Below are positions 17,856-26,554 of a stretch of 49,814 nt of DNA, in pieces (position 1 is the stretch's first letter; every line of letters starts with the position of its first letter). The stretch lies in NCBI GenBank assembly GCA_016714975.1, contig JADKBR010000020.1, positions 1 to 49,814 of the forward strand, written 5' to 3'. The stretch comes from Candidatus Dechloromonas phosphorivorans (GTDB lineage: Bacteria > Pseudomonadota > Gammaproteobacteria > Burkholderiales > Rhodocyclaceae). The notes under the pieces are model-generated. The model did not search any database. It was not told the origin of the DNA and saw only the letters and a list, made by a program, of their open reading frames with translations. The position numbers and the translations under genes are program-made.

Positions 17856-18599
17856 TCATGCAAGACCAAGCACGGCGGCCGTGGTCGGCCCGACGACGCC
17901 GTCAACCGGCAGACCCTTCGCACGCTGGAAGGCCATGACCTGAGCCATGGTTCCGCGACCGAACGCCCCGTCGAGGATGAGGGTGAAGCCAAGGGCATTG
18001 AGCTTGGTCTGAACCGCAAGGACGTCTGGGCCGCGATCGCCAAGGCTCAGAATCTGTGCAGCGTGAGGCTCTCCGGAAAACCAGGATCGGATGGTGTCTT
18101 CGGCCACCTCGAAGTGCATGGCATCCTCGGTGCGAAAACCGGCGCCCCAGAACCAGCCATGCCGGTTGAAGATTGGCGCAATGTCGGCCAGGCCCTGCTG
18201 ACAGAGGCCATCGCCACGCTGATCGAGATTGCCGTCGAGGGTCAGGTCGACCGCGGTGCCCCAGGAATGGTTGCTTATCGAGACCTCGGAGCCGCGGACG
18301 AAGCGCGCGCACAGCATGCCGGCAGTGCCGAGACTCTCGTAAATGTCAGGTCGCTCAACGCTGATCTCACTCATGACCTTGGTCAAGGAAGCCACTGCCT
18401 TGTCGAAACCCGTAACGCGGAACGGGCCTACTGAGCTCGTCATCATGTGCGGCTTCAGAGTGACATTGGTCACCGCTTGGCATTCGCGATCGTAGGTATG
18501 CCGTGGACTGCCGAGGAGTTGCAGCATGGTGGCTTGCCTGGCAGGGCCAACGCCCGGGTTGATGACTGCGGGGATAGGGATTAGTCTGGTCAGACTCAT
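17856..18599 (-). CDS. M15-family peptidase with C-terminal peptidoglycan-binding domain
   Basis: The 247-residue protein has the zinc-binding SxHxxGxAxD motif of VanY/endolysin-type D-Ala-D-Ala carboxypeptidases as SNHSWGTAVD (H111, D118), and the third ligand in AMHFEV (H162). Residues about 185-247 form a PG_binding_1 domain (LSLGDRGPDVLAVQTKLNAL, DGAFGRGTMAQVMAFQRAKG). It therefore probably trims peptide stems of peptidoglycan. No signal peptide is visible, which is unusual for a cell-wall enzyme and closer to phage endolysins or effectors. AAAGGATA precedes the ATG. Its neighbours on the same strand are lipoproteins. Confidence 0.85.
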   Translation of the reverse strand: MSLTRLIPIPAVINPGVGPARQATMLQLLGSPRHTYDRECQAVTNVTLKPHMMTSSVGPFRVTGFDKAVASLTKVMSEISVERPDIYESLGTAGMLCARFVRGSEVSISNHSWGTAVDLTLDGNLDQRGDGLCQQGLADIAPIFNRHGWFWGAGFRTEDAMHFEVAEDTIRSWFSGEPHAAQILSLGDRGPDVLAVQTKLNALGFTLILDGAFGRGTMAQVMAFQRAKGLPVDGVVGPTTAAVLGLA

Positions 18600-18666
18600 G
18601 GCGAAATATCCTTTCGAATTTCCATTTCAATGTTGAATGCGGGCGAGGAATTGTAAGGCCAAGGGG

Positions 18667-18966
18667 TCAGCGAAAGGCCGCCACCGTCTGCTTTGATCCC
18701 GCCACGAAGCAACGTCCTACACACAGCAGCGTTTTCCCCGGCACCGCCGGCACCGCTCCGCCAGAACAAAGACGTAACTCGAGAACCCCTGCGGGCGTTT
18801 CCTTGTCTTCATGGGTGAAACAGGTAAGCCGTCTTGGCGGAAAGTGTTCGCAAGCACTGATCGCCAGCAACGGACCAAGGTCTTCTTCCCCCGCCTGAAC
18901 CAACTCCGTGATTCTGGCGAGGTCGAGGTCATCTTCGATAAAGCGAACTGCCGTAATGTTCGGCAT
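18667..18966 (-). CDS. Small protein of unknown function
   Basis: The 99-residue product starts MPNITAVRFIEDDLDLARIT, without a signal peptide. It is acidic at the N-terminus and has four Cys (SACEHF, LTCFTHED, LRLCSGG, LLCVGRCF counted with one pair close together), which could bind a metal. GAGGAG lies six bases before the ATG at 18966. The longer frame to 18987 is less likely. It sits 11 bases after a lipoprotein gene and 67 bases before the M15 peptidase gene, so co-transcription is likely. No family recognised. Confidence 0.65.
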   Translation of the reverse strand: MPNITAVRFIEDDLDLARITELVQAGEEDLGPLLAISACEHFPPRRLTCFTHEDKETPAGVLELRLCSGGAVPAVPGKTLLCVGRCFVAGSKQTVAAFR

Positions 18967-18977
18967 GGTGATGCTCC

Positions 18978-19589
18978 TCATGCGCACGTTATCTTTAGAA
19001 TGCTCTCCAGGCGGTCCAGCTCAGGAGGTCTTTTCCCTCCAATTGCGCCCCTGATCTCGGCATTGTCGCTGTTAGTAGTCAAGCCAAGCTCTTTGGCGAC
19101 AACCTCCAGCTGCTTCGGGTCAACAATCTTCCTTACACAGTCAACGAGCTTTTTCTGGCGAACGCGGATCTCAGGCGATACGGGGCTGACGGTGCCGACG
19201 CCGAGGATGGCACCGACGGCCCCAGGGTTTTCCGATACCCCGATCGCGGCCTCCCCTGACGCAAAGCGGGTGCGGATTGTCAGCTCATCACTGACCAACG
19301 GTAGCGACGAACGCGCGCCTGAATCCTCGAGATGAAAATTGGAAAAGACGCTCACCGCTTCGCCGTTTGGCGTCCCAGCCGTCCCGCCACGCGGCGGTGC
19401 CACGGTGGCAACCGAGCGCAGCAGTCCGAAATTTACTCGCACCGGTTCGCTGACATTGTCGTTGACCTGAACTGCGGCCAGATTGAAGGAAGTGCGCTCG
19501 CCGTAGATCAGGGCGGGTTGACAAGCCGCCAACCCGATCGCGGCGACCATCAGGACAATAGGTCGACCGACAAGAGTGTGGAGTGTCAT
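18978..19589 (-). CDS. Lipoprotein of unknown function
   Basis: The 203-residue product begins MTLHTLVGRPIVLMVAAIGL and has a lipobox ending LAAC, so it is lipidated and probably faces the periplasm or outer membrane. The body has a beta-rich stretch (SFNLAAVQVNDNVSEPVRVN, SLPLVSDELTIRTRFASG) and a helical C-terminus with two Cys (LVDCVRKIVDPKQLEVVAKE and ILKITCA). ATG 19589 is chosen because TAGGAGGAAAG precedes it and because it gives the signal. It is the third gene of the cluster running from 20495 to 17273. Confidence 0.75.
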   Translation of the reverse strand: MTLHTLVGRPIVLMVAAIGLAACQPALIYGERTSFNLAAVQVNDNVSEPVRVNFGLLRSVATVAPPRGGTAGTPNGEAVSVFSNFHLEDSGARSSLPLVSDELTIRTRFASGEAAIGVSENPGAVGAILGVGTVSPVSPEIRVRQKKLVDCVRKIVDPKQLEVVAKELGLTTNSDNAEIRGAIGGKRPPELDRLESILKITCA

Positions 19590-19602
19590 CGTGGCTTTCC
19601 TC

Positions 19603-19995
19603 CTATCTATCGGTGAAACAGTCAAAATACGCGGCAGCACGTTCGTCCTTAAGGTGCTTCGCGAAATTGGTGGCGGCAATCCCTGTAGCGAGCGATTCGT
19701 CAAACTTCTTGAGCGCCAGACCACTGACGACGACTTCCGTGCAGTTCAGCGCCGACATCACTTCGCGCCCGCCATCCTTCTGTTCGACCGTTTGGGGCAC
19801 CCAGGTGACGAAGTAACGGTCATAACCGAACTGAACCCGACCCGCGCTGCGCGCGGTATTGACGCTGGCATCGAGGCCCAGCACAGTGGTCGACGAAACA
19901 TAGAGGCGGTCCTGAGTGCAGGCCGCGAGTTGCAGCGCCAAAGCACCGGCTAGCGCGGCGCCGAGACGTCGGCGGGGATTTCGATAGGCCAGCAT
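19603..19995 (-). CDS. Lipoprotein of unknown function
   Basis: The 130-residue product has a signal (RRRLGAALAGALALQLAAC) with lipobox LAAC at about 23-26. The mature part includes LYVSSTTVLGLDASVNTARS and VQFGYDRYFVTWVPQTVEQK. The phrases GLDASVN and QFGYDR recur in spirit in the neighbouring lipoprotein (TLGYDRRSY, MDLRTSSVEFGLTLGYRD), hinting that these proteins share a fold. It overlaps the upstream gene by 46 bases and ends 13 bases before the next, which argues for one transcript. Not recognised as a named family. Confidence 0.75.
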   Translation of the reverse strand: MLAYRNPRRRLGAALAGALALQLAACTQDRLYVSSTTVLGLDASVNTARSAGRVQFGYDRYFVTWVPQTVEQKDGGREVMSALNCTEVVVSGLALKKFDESLATGIAATNFAKHLKDERAAAYFDCFTDR

Positions 19996-20495
19996 GGTTC
20001 CTCCTCGGAACAGTAGGTGAGACGGGTTGCGCTTACGTCATCTGGCAGGAATCGCAGGCGCATGTACAGGCTTTCCGTTGCCGGGATCAGGGCAATCAAG
20101 CTTGTGTCACGATAACCGAGCGTCAACCCGAACTCGACGCTGGAAGTCCGCAGGTCCATACCGACGGCACGCGTGCTGACGGCTAACGGCGCCCGCTTCG
20201 GCAGCGGCACAAAGAAATAATGGCGGCCCTCCTCCGGCGGATCTTCAATTCGCTGCGGATAGACATAGCTGCGGCGATCGTAACCCAGCGTCAGTCCGGC
20301 ATCCTCGGCAACGGTTCTCATGGTGATGCCAAAGCCCTCCATGGTCACGACGTACGCCCCCTCAGTCCGATACACATCAGCAATCAGCAGTCCACTGCCA
20401 GTGGAGCATCCGCTCACCAAACAGAGGCTTGTCGCCATGCCGAGCAAGGCCGAGACTCGCACCAAGTGGATAAACGCCTTTCCAGAATCAATCAA
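19950..20495 (-). CDS. Lipoprotein, first gene of an unrecognised envelope cluster
   Basis: The 181-residue product has a signal peptide (VSALLGMATSLCLVSGC) ending in lipobox VSGC near 26-29. The mature body is probably beta-rich (AYVVTMEGFGITMRTVAEDA, SSVEFGLTLGYRDTSLIALI), with a Cys pair near the C-terminus (TYCSEEEPCWPIEI). It is first in the six-gene minus-strand group 20495-17273 and overlaps the next lipoprotein by 46 bases. No family is recognised and no regulatory site was placed upstream. Confidence 0.75.
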   Translation of the reverse strand: MIDSGKAFIHLVRVSALLGMATSLCLVSGCSTGSGLLIADVYRTEGAYVVTMEGFGITMRTVAEDAGLTLGYDRRSYVYPQRIEDPPEEGRHYFFVPLPKRAPLAVSTRAVGMDLRTSSVEFGLTLGYRDTSLIALIPATESLYMRLRFLPDDVSATRLTYCSEEEPCWPIEIPADVSAPR

Positions 20496-20765
20496 ACCGC
20501 TTGCGCCGCAAGCAATCCTGCCAGGATGCCGGTTCCCACGATACTACCAGAGCGAAAGGCCGGGCCTGACACTGTTCGCTAATGACATCCCAAAGGTCTA
20601 CCTTCGTGTTTGCATTGAGGAATGATCTGCCATTTCTGGCCGTTTTCCGCAGTCGACCGCAGCAATCAGCCTTTCTCGTGGCAGGCCAGACGCATTGACG
20701 GGAAACGCCTCGCCGAAAACGGTGGACAACGGGCAGGCGATCGCTTGGGGCCCGTAACCCGAGTT

Positions 20766-21722
20766 TCAATCCGGGACCCCTGGCGCAAGCTGTGCGGCCA
20801 ATGCCCGGATATGCCGGTCATCGGTTCCACAACAGCCACCCACGAGCTTCAGACCAAGCTCCCGGTGCAAGCTGGCGACCGCACGCCCGAACCTTTCCGG
20901 ATCTTCCTCGACCAGGCTGGCACTGTCGTTAAGTTCTTCGGGGCTGAGCGGAGCGGTATTGGCCAGCAGCCCAATGATCCGCTGCCTGACCAGGGGGGAA
21001 GAATTTGCTTCATGGGTCAGCGCCGCACGGGCGAAGGAGACATGTGTGCAGTTGATCAAGTAGGCCAGCGGCCGGGGCGTAGCGACGGCATCAATCCTGG
21101 CAAGTGCATCTTTCAGTGGCGTACCGTCCAGCAACGTTCCCTCCGGGCGGACAACGAAGCTGATGATGTAGGGCCTGCCGGTGGCGGCCATGGCCAAGGC
21201 CAGGCCGCTGGCCTCGCTCAGGGCCGGCAGCGTGGCGGCGAGGAGGAAATCCACCCCGGCCTCCGCCAGCTTGTCGGCCTGCCAGGCGTGGAACTCAAGG
21301 GCCTCGTCGACGGCCAGCGCCTCGGCAGGGTTGTAGGCATCACCGCGACAACTCATCAGACCGCAGATGACCACCTTCTCCGCATACGCCCCGTAACTTC
21401 TTCGCAGCCTATCCAGATACCGCACATTGTCGCCGTTCACGTCGGCTCCGCCATAGCCGGCCGCCGCGATGCGCTCCTGACTTGCCCGCCAGGTTGGAGT
21501 AGATATCACCAGCGGCAGGCCCGAGTCGCGACCGATGTCGAGATACTGACGAAAGATGGTCTCCAGTGCGGCGCGTTTCGCATCGTCATAGATGAACGCC
21601 GAATTGACCAGATAAGGGTCCAGTTCGAGGCCCCCGTTGCGGCGCAGGCGCTCGATGACTGCACCCTCCCCGAGTACGCAGGGCGATTTCCCAAGAAATT
21701 CCGCAATCGGCAGATGGTTCAT
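20766..21722 (-). CDS. Homocysteine S-methyltransferase family protein
   Basis: The 318-residue protein transfers a methyl group to homocysteine, from S-methylmethionine in the MmuM/YagD type. The zinc-binding Cys of the family are present: one in INCTHVSF and the pair in VGGCCGTDDRH near the C-terminus. The barrel motif LTxTF-like region is altered (DPYLVNSAFIYDDAKRAALE), as in YitJ/MmuM relatives. ATG 21722 is used. A TTG at 21749 preceded by GGAGAAG would add nine residues and cannot be excluded. It stands alone between the lipoprotein cluster and pgsA. Confidence 0.85.
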   Translation of the reverse strand: MNHLPIAEFLGKSPCVLGEGAVIERLRRNGGLELDPYLVNSAFIYDDAKRAALETIFRQYLDIGRDSGLPLVISTPTWRASQERIAAAGYGGADVNGDNVRYLDRLRRSYGAYAEKVVICGLMSCRGDAYNPAEALAVDEALEFHAWQADKLAEAGVDFLLAATLPALSEASGLALAMAATGRPYIISFVVRPEGTLLDGTPLKDALARIDAVATPRPLAYLINCTHVSFARAALTHEANSSPLVRQRIIGLLANTAPLSPEELNDSASLVEEDPERFGRAVASLHRELGLKLVGGCCGTDDRHIRALAAQLAPGVPD

Positions 21723-21773
21723 ATGTGACGTTACCCCGGCCCTTTCCAACAGCTTCTCCGGGCTGTCCTGACC

Positions 21774-22352
21774 TCAGTTCTCTCCGCTGCGCGCTGCTAT
21801 TTCCGGCCAGGCCATTCGCAGGTAGTAGCCCATTGACCATAATGTCAGAAGTGCAGCGATCCAGATCAGCCAGTTGCCAAACAGCCGGCAGTCGATGCCC
21901 AGAAATTCCTCATAGTAAAGCAGCATTGGAATCGCAACCATCTGCGCGACCGTCTTGATCTTTCCCAGCATCGATACCGCTACGCTCCTGGTAGCGCCAA
22001 TCCTCGCCATCCATTCGCGTAACGCCGAGATGGTGATTTCGCGGCCGATGATAATGGCGGCGACCACAGCATCAGCGCGCCCCAACTGGACCAGAACGAT
22101 CAAGGCTGCCGCGACCATCAGCTTGTCGGCCACTGGGTCAAGAAAGGCGCCAAATGCCGAAGTCTGGTTCCACATCCGCGCCAGAAAACCATCTGCCCAG
22201 TCGGTAACCGCTGCCGCGATGAACAGGGCCGTCGTCGCCACATCGCGCTCGTGACCCGTCATTGTGTTGGCGGGCAGATAATAGACGGCGATCAGCAGCG
22301 GTATCGCAACGATGCGCAACCAGGTCAGCAGTATTGGCAGGTTGAAAGGCAT
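21774..22352 (-). CDS. pgsA: CDP-diacylglycerol--glycerol-3-phosphate 3-phosphatidyltransferase
   Basis: The 192-residue inner-membrane enzyme makes phosphatidylglycerol phosphate from CDP-diacylglycerol and glycerol 3-phosphate, the committed step to phosphatidylglycerol and cardiolipin. The CDP-alcohol phosphotransferase motif DG-x2-AR-x8-G-x3-D-x3-D is complete in DGFLARMWNQTSAFGAFLDP plus the following VADK. Several transmembrane helices are visible, starting PILLTWLRIVAIPLLIAVYY. ATG 22352 is four bases after the uvrC stop, so the two are co-transcribed; the uvrC-pgsA order is common in Proteobacteria. Confidence 0.95.
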   Translation of the reverse strand: MPFNLPILLTWLRIVAIPLLIAVYYLPANTMTGHERDVATTALFIAAAVTDWADGFLARMWNQTSAFGAFLDPVADKLMVAAALIVLVQLGRADAVVAAIIIGREITISALREWMARIGATRSVAVSMLGKIKTVAQMVAIPMLLYYEEFLGIDCRLFGNWLIWIAALLTLWSMGYYLRMAWPEIAARSGEN

Positions 22353-22356
22353 TGGC

Positions 22357-24168
22357 TTAATGTAGTGCTGCGAAGATCTTTTCGGCTTGTTCCCGGCTGA
22401 TTCCGGAAACCTCTGCCAATTGGTCCGGCGATGCTGCAAGGACACCCGCCAGGCCGCCAAATCGCGCGACGAGAGCCTTGCGGCGGGCTGCGCCGATGCC
22501 CGGCAGATCTTCAAGCTTTGAAGTCCTGCGTGCCTTGCCGCGCCGTGCCCGATGGCCGGTGATGGCAAAGCGGTGCGCTTCGTCGCGGATCTCCTGGATC
22601 AGGTGCAATGCCGGATGTTCCGCCGGCAATTGTAACGGCTTGCGGGCCTCCGGGAAAACCAGCGTTTCCAGTCCGGGCTTTCTCCCCTCGCCCTTGGCCA
22701 CGCCAATCATCGCCAGTTGTCCCAGTCCGAGTTCCGCGAGCGCCGCATGCGCACAAGTGACCTGCCCCTTGCCACCGTCGATCAGGATCAGGTCCGGCGC
22801 CATGCCTTCGCCGCCAGCCACGCGCTCGTAACGCCGGCTGACGGCCTGGCGCATGGCAGCATAATCGTCACCGGGCTCGATATTGCGGATGTTGAAGCGC
22901 CGGTAATCCGCCTTCTTCATGCCGTTTCCCTGATAGACCACGCACGATGCGACGGCGGCCTCACCCTGCGTATGGCTGACGTCGAAACATTCGATTCGCC
23001 GGATTGCGTCAGGCAGCGCCAGAACCTGCTGCAAGGCCAGCAGGCGCTGTTCCTGCTGGGCCGATGCCTGATTGCGGGCGACGATAGCCAGCCGACCGTT
23101 GTGCACCGCCATATCGGCCCACGCCCGATGCAAGACCGAACGCGCCTCGCTGACGGGCACCGCCCGCCCCGCCAGTTCGGCAAGCAATTGCCCGACATCG
23201 CCCCCCTCCTCCTGTTCCGGCAAAGGCAGCGCGATTATTCTGGCCGGTGCCGGGTGGGCGGCGTAGTGCTGCCGGATGAATGCCGCGACGGCCTCGGCCG
23301 GCGAGCAGTCGCCGGCATTGACCGGAAATTGGGGCCGGTCCCCCAGATGCCTGCCCCCCCTGACCATCGCCAGATTGACGCAAAGCTGCCCGCTTTCGCG
23401 CAGGGCAACGATGATGTCGATGTCCTCGCCCTTGCTGCTGGACACATACTGCTTTTCCTGGACCTGGCGCAGCGACTGTATCTGGTCGCGGTAGACCGCC
23501 GCCTGCTCGAACGCAAGCCTCGCCGATGCCGCCTCCATCGCTTTCGTCAGGCGCCCGGTGACCTCCTGTTGGCGTCCGAGCAGGAACATCGACGCGAGTT
23601 GAACGTCCGCCGCATAGGCTTCGGGGCTGACATGGCCGACACACGGCCCGCTGCAGCGCTTGATCTGGTAGAGCAGACAGGGACGCGAGCGATTGGCAAA
23701 GACCGAATCCTCGCAGGTGCGCAGCCGGAACATCTTCTGCAACAGATGGATGCTGTCGCGGATCGCCCATGATGACGGATACGGACCGAAATAGTCCGCC
23801 TTGCGATCGGGATTGCCGCGAAAGAAGCCGAGCCGGGGAAATTCCTCCCTGGTGAGCACGATGTAGGGATAGGATTTATCGTCGCGAAACAGGATGTTGT
23901 AACGCGGCGACAACGACTTGATCAGGTTGTTTTCGAGGAGCAGGGCTTCCGCTTCGGTCCGCGTCGAAGTGGTCTCGACGGCTGCAATCTGGCTGACCAT
24001 ATGGGCGATGCGCGGACTCGCCAGGTTCTCGCGGAAGTAGGACGAAACCCGCTTCCTGAGGTTCTTCGCCTTGCCGACGTAGAGTACCGCGCCTCCGGCA
24101 TCGAGCATCCGGTAGACACCGGGCAACTCGGTCAGCGAGGCGAGGAACTCGCGGGCGTCGAAAGTCAT
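22357..24168 (-). CDS. uvrC: Excinuclease ABC subunit C
   Basis: The 603-residue protein makes both incisions in nucleotide excision repair with UvrA and UvrB. It has an N-terminal GIY-YIG nuclease (GVYRMLDAGGAVLYVGKAKN, residues about 17-36), a UVR motif that binds UvrB (about 200-235, LAFEQAAVYRDQIQSL), an RNase H-like second nuclease (ECFDVSHTQG), and tandem helix-hairpin-helix motifs at the C-terminus (LPGIGAARRKALVARFGG). Length is normal and the frame is intact. It follows the uracil-DNA glycosylase gene by 12 bases, so a DNA-repair transcript is likely. Confidence 0.97.
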   Translation of the reverse strand: MTFDAREFLASLTELPGVYRMLDAGGAVLYVGKAKNLRKRVSSYFRENLASPRIAHMVSQIAAVETTSTRTEAEALLLENNLIKSLSPRYNILFRDDKSYPYIVLTREEFPRLGFFRGNPDRKADYFGPYPSSWAIRDSIHLLQKMFRLRTCEDSVFANRSRPCLLYQIKRCSGPCVGHVSPEAYAADVQLASMFLLGRQQEVTGRLTKAMEAASARLAFEQAAVYRDQIQSLRQVQEKQYVSSSKGEDIDIIVALRESGQLCVNLAMVRGGRHLGDRPQFPVNAGDCSPAEAVAAFIRQHYAAHPAPARIIALPLPEQEEGGDVGQLLAELAGRAVPVSEARSVLHRAWADMAVHNGRLAIVARNQASAQQEQRLLALQQVLALPDAIRRIECFDVSHTQGEAAVASCVVYQGNGMKKADYRRFNIRNIEPGDDYAAMRQAVSRRYERVAGGEGMAPDLILIDGGKGQVTCAHAALAELGLGQLAMIGVAKGEGRKPGLETLVFPEARKPLQLPAEHPALHLIQEIRDEAHRFAITGHRARRGKARRTSKLEDLPGIGAARRKALVARFGGLAGVLAASPDQLAEVSGISREQAEKIFAALH

Positions 24169-24180
24169 GGCGCTTCCGGT

Positions 24181-24828
24181 TTACCCGAGTCGCGCCTTGA
24201 CGCCGGCGAAGACGGCTTCGAAACTCTCCCGCGACAGGCGCCCCGTCCGCCAGTTGTAGCCGCTGCAGTGGTAGCTGTCGACCAGCAGGCGGCCATCCGG
24301 CAAGGCAAGGCTGACGTTGTGACCAAACGCGTGGCCCGCCGGTTTGAGGCGGTAGGCGCGAAGCACCGCCTGATGGGCGATGGCACCGAGGGCGACGATG
24401 ACTTTCAGGCGCGGCATCGCCGCCAGTTCTGCCTGGAGGTGGAAATTGCACTCGTGGATCTCGGCGGTCGTTGGCTTGTTGGCTGGCGGCAGGCAGCGCA
24501 CGGCATTGGTGATCCGGCAGTTGACCAGGCGCATTGCCGGATTGGCCCGGTTGTCCGCCCCGAGAGGCACGTCCGTGGTGGCAAAGGCGAAGCGGTGCAG
24601 TGCCGGATAGAGCAATTCACCGGCGACGTCACCGGTGAACGGACGACCGGTCCGGTTGGCACCCTTTTCGCCTGGCGCGAGTCCGACCACGAGCAGTTCT
24701 GCGTCCAGTGGCCCGAAGGCCGCGACCGGCAGCGCGTGCCAGCCCGGATCACGCCGGCGGATGGTGGCGAGGTGCTCTGCCAGACGTGGGCAGGCGATAC
24801 AGTCCTGCGGATCGTGAAATGACGACAT
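24181..24828 (-). CDS. Uracil-DNA glycosylase, family 4/5-like (iron-sulfur)
   Basis: The 215-residue enzyme removes uracil, and in family 5 also other deaminated bases, from DNA. Motif 1 reads GLAPGEKGANRTGRPFTGD and motif 2 reads DSYHCSGYNWRTGRL, where family members often have HPS. Fe-S Cys candidates are CIACP near the N-terminus and the CLPPANKPTTAEIHEC region. ATG 24828 is chosen since it gives the usual short lead into CIACP; a frame open to 25224 only mirrors earP. It diverges from earP with 15 bases between the starts. Confidence 0.88.
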   Translation of the reverse strand: MSSFHDPQDCIACPRLAEHLATIRRRDPGWHALPVAAFGPLDAELLVVGLAPGEKGANRTGRPFTGDVAGELLYPALHRFAFATTDVPLGADNRANPAMRLVNCRITNAVRCLPPANKPTTAEIHECNFHLQAELAAMPRLKVIVALGAIAHQAVLRAYRLKPAGHAFGHNVSLALPDGRLLVDSYHCSGYNWRTGRLSRESFEAVFAGVKARLG

Positions 24829-24843
24829 GACGACGATGGTAGC

Positions 24844-25935
24844 ATGCTGTCCATGCAGCTTCATTGGGACATCTTCTGCCACGCAATCGACAATCAAGGC
24901 GACATCGGCGTCTGCTGGCGGCTTGCCCGGCAACTGGCCGCGGAGCATGGCAAGCAGGTGCGACTGTGGCTCGACGATGTGGACGGCCTGCGGTCGCTGT
25001 GCCCTGCCGTCGATGTCGCAAAGGACAAGCAGGTTTGCCTGGGGGTCGAAATTCGTTGCTGGACTGTGAATGTTGCGGTCGACCGCGTTGGCGAGGTCAT
25101 TATCGAGGGATTTGGCTGCAAGCTTCCGGGAAACTATCTGCAGGCGATGGCTCAGGCGGCAACCAAGCCTTGCTGGATCAATCTCGAATACCTCACTGCC
25201 GAATCCTGGATTGAGGGCTGCCACGGCATGGTTTCACCCCACCCAACGCTGCCGCTGGACAAATACTTCTACTTTCCGGGCTTCTCGGCCGCCACGGGCG
25301 GCCTGTTGCACGAAAAGGGTCTGCTGGCGAGACGCGATGCCGCTGCAATGAGCCATCCTGCACCCGAAGGCATCGACATCAGCCTGTTCTGTTACGACAA
25401 CGCCCCGGTGGGTGAACTGCTCGACGTTTTAGCGGGCTCAACGAGTCCGGTTCGCGTCCATGTCGCTGCCGGCAAGCCGCTGGCTGCCGTCCAAGCTCAT
25501 TGTGGCGGAAATGGCCCGTGGCAGTTTGGCGAGTTGCGCGTCATTCCGTTCCAGCCTCTGCCACTCGATGACTACGATGAGCTGCTGTGGCGCTGCGACG
25601 TCAACTTTGTCCGCGGCGAAGACTCCTTCGTCCGCGCGCAATGGGCTGGCAAGGCTTTTGTCTGGCAGCCTTACGTCCAGGAAGCGGGGGTTCATCTGCT
25701 CAAGATGGAAGCCTTTCTCAACCGCTACACCGCCGGAATGAAGCAACTCGCAGCGACTGCTACGGCGAACCTGTTTGAGGCATGGAATTTGACTGGCCAG
25801 GTTCGCCAGGCTTGGGCGGATTTTCTCGGCTCCAGAATCGAGATATCGGCGTACACACGCCGCTGGGCGGATGAGCTCTCCGAACGCCCCGACCTATCCG
25901 AAGCCCTCGTCAAGTTCTGTGCTGCCAAGGTATAA
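24844..25935 (+). CDS. earP: EF-P arginine rhamnosyltransferase EarP
   Basis: The 363-residue glycosyltransferase (GT-B fold) moves rhamnose from dTDP-L-rhamnose to Arg32 of elongation factor P, which EF-P needs to relieve stalling at polyproline. The family N-terminus WDIFCHAIDNQGDIGVCWRL holds the conserved Asp pair of the active site. RGEDSFVRAQWAGKAFVWQP in the C-terminal domain matches the nucleotide-sugar binding region. An internal ATG at 24853 would give MQLHWDIFC and may be the true start. It lies 36 bases upstream of efp on the same strand, the canonical pairing. Confidence 0.95.
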   Translation: MLSMQLHWDIFCHAIDNQGDIGVCWRLARQLAAEHGKQVRLWLDDVDGLRSLCPAVDVAKDKQVCLGVEIRCWTVNVAVDRVGEVIIEGFGCKLPGNYLQAMAQAATKPCWINLEYLTAESWIEGCHGMVSPHPTLPLDKYFYFPGFSAATGGLLHEKGLLARRDAAAMSHPAPEGIDISLFCYDNAPVGELLDVLAGSTSPVRVHVAAGKPLAAVQAHCGGNGPWQFGELRVIPFQPLPLDDYDELLWRCDVNFVRGEDSFVRAQWAGKAFVWQPYVQEAGVHLLKMEAFLNRYTAGMKQLAATATANLFEAWNLTGQVRQAWADFLGSRIEISAYTRRWADELSERPDLSEALVKFCAAKV

Positions 25936-25971
25936 TTGCGGGCTGATTTTTGAGTTTTTTGGACACTCCGA

Positions 25972-26528
25972 ATGAAAAACGCACAGGAACTCCGCTCCGG
26001 CAACGTCATCATGGTTGGCTCCGACGCGCTCGTCGTCCAGAAGACCGAGTACTTCAAGTCCGGCCGTAACGCGTCGGTGGTCAAGATGAAGCTTAAGAAC
26101 CTCTTGAGCGGCGCTGCGTCGGAAGCCGTCTACCGCGCCGACGACAAGTTCGAAGTGGTTGTCCTCGAAAAAAGGCAGTCACTTACTCCTACTTTGCCGA
26201 ACCGATGTACGTCTTCATGGACGCCGAGTACAACCAGTTCGAGGTTGAGGCGGAAAACATGGTCGATGCGCTCAAGTACCTAGAGGATGGTCTGACCTGC
26301 GAAGTGGTCTTCTACAACGGCAAGGCCATCTCGGTCGAACTGCCGAACAGCGTGGTACGTGAAGTCATCTACACTGAACCGGCGGTCAAGGGCGACACTT
26401 CCGGAAAAGTGTTGAAGCCGGCGCGCCTGGCCACCGGTTTCGAATTGCCGGTTCCGGCCTTCGTCAGCATCGGCGACAAGATTGAAATCGACACCCGTAC
26501 CGACGAGTACAAGAGCCGCGCCAAGTAG
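25972..26528 (+). CDS. efp: Elongation factor P (frameshifted as written)
   Basis: EF-P binds the ribosome E-site region and promotes peptide bonds at proline runs. Residues 1-67 read in one frame; the rest (VTYSYFAEPMYVFMDAEYNQ onward to EYKSRAK) reads in another. Adding one A to the run of six at 26168-26173 restores GAA-AAA-AAG-GCA-GTC and a normal 185-residue protein. The modification loop is KSGRNA with Arg at position 32, the rhamnosylation site that matches the adjacent earP. EF-P is highly conserved and important, so a homopolymer sequencing error is the likeliest cause of the shift. Confidence 0.93.
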
Positions 26529-26554
26529 TTCCCGGGGTTTCGCGGCCTATCGAT

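Noticed and set aside
22717..23772. 351-codon plus-strand frame within uvrC
   Set aside because: It mirrors uvrC, which is full length and intact on the minus strand.
24181..24828. Cys in place of Pro in the HPS-like motif of the uracil glycosylase as an inactivating change
   Set aside because: The surrounding motif (SYHCSGYN and TGRL) is otherwise normal and I recall similar variants in related proteins, so loss of activity is not supported.
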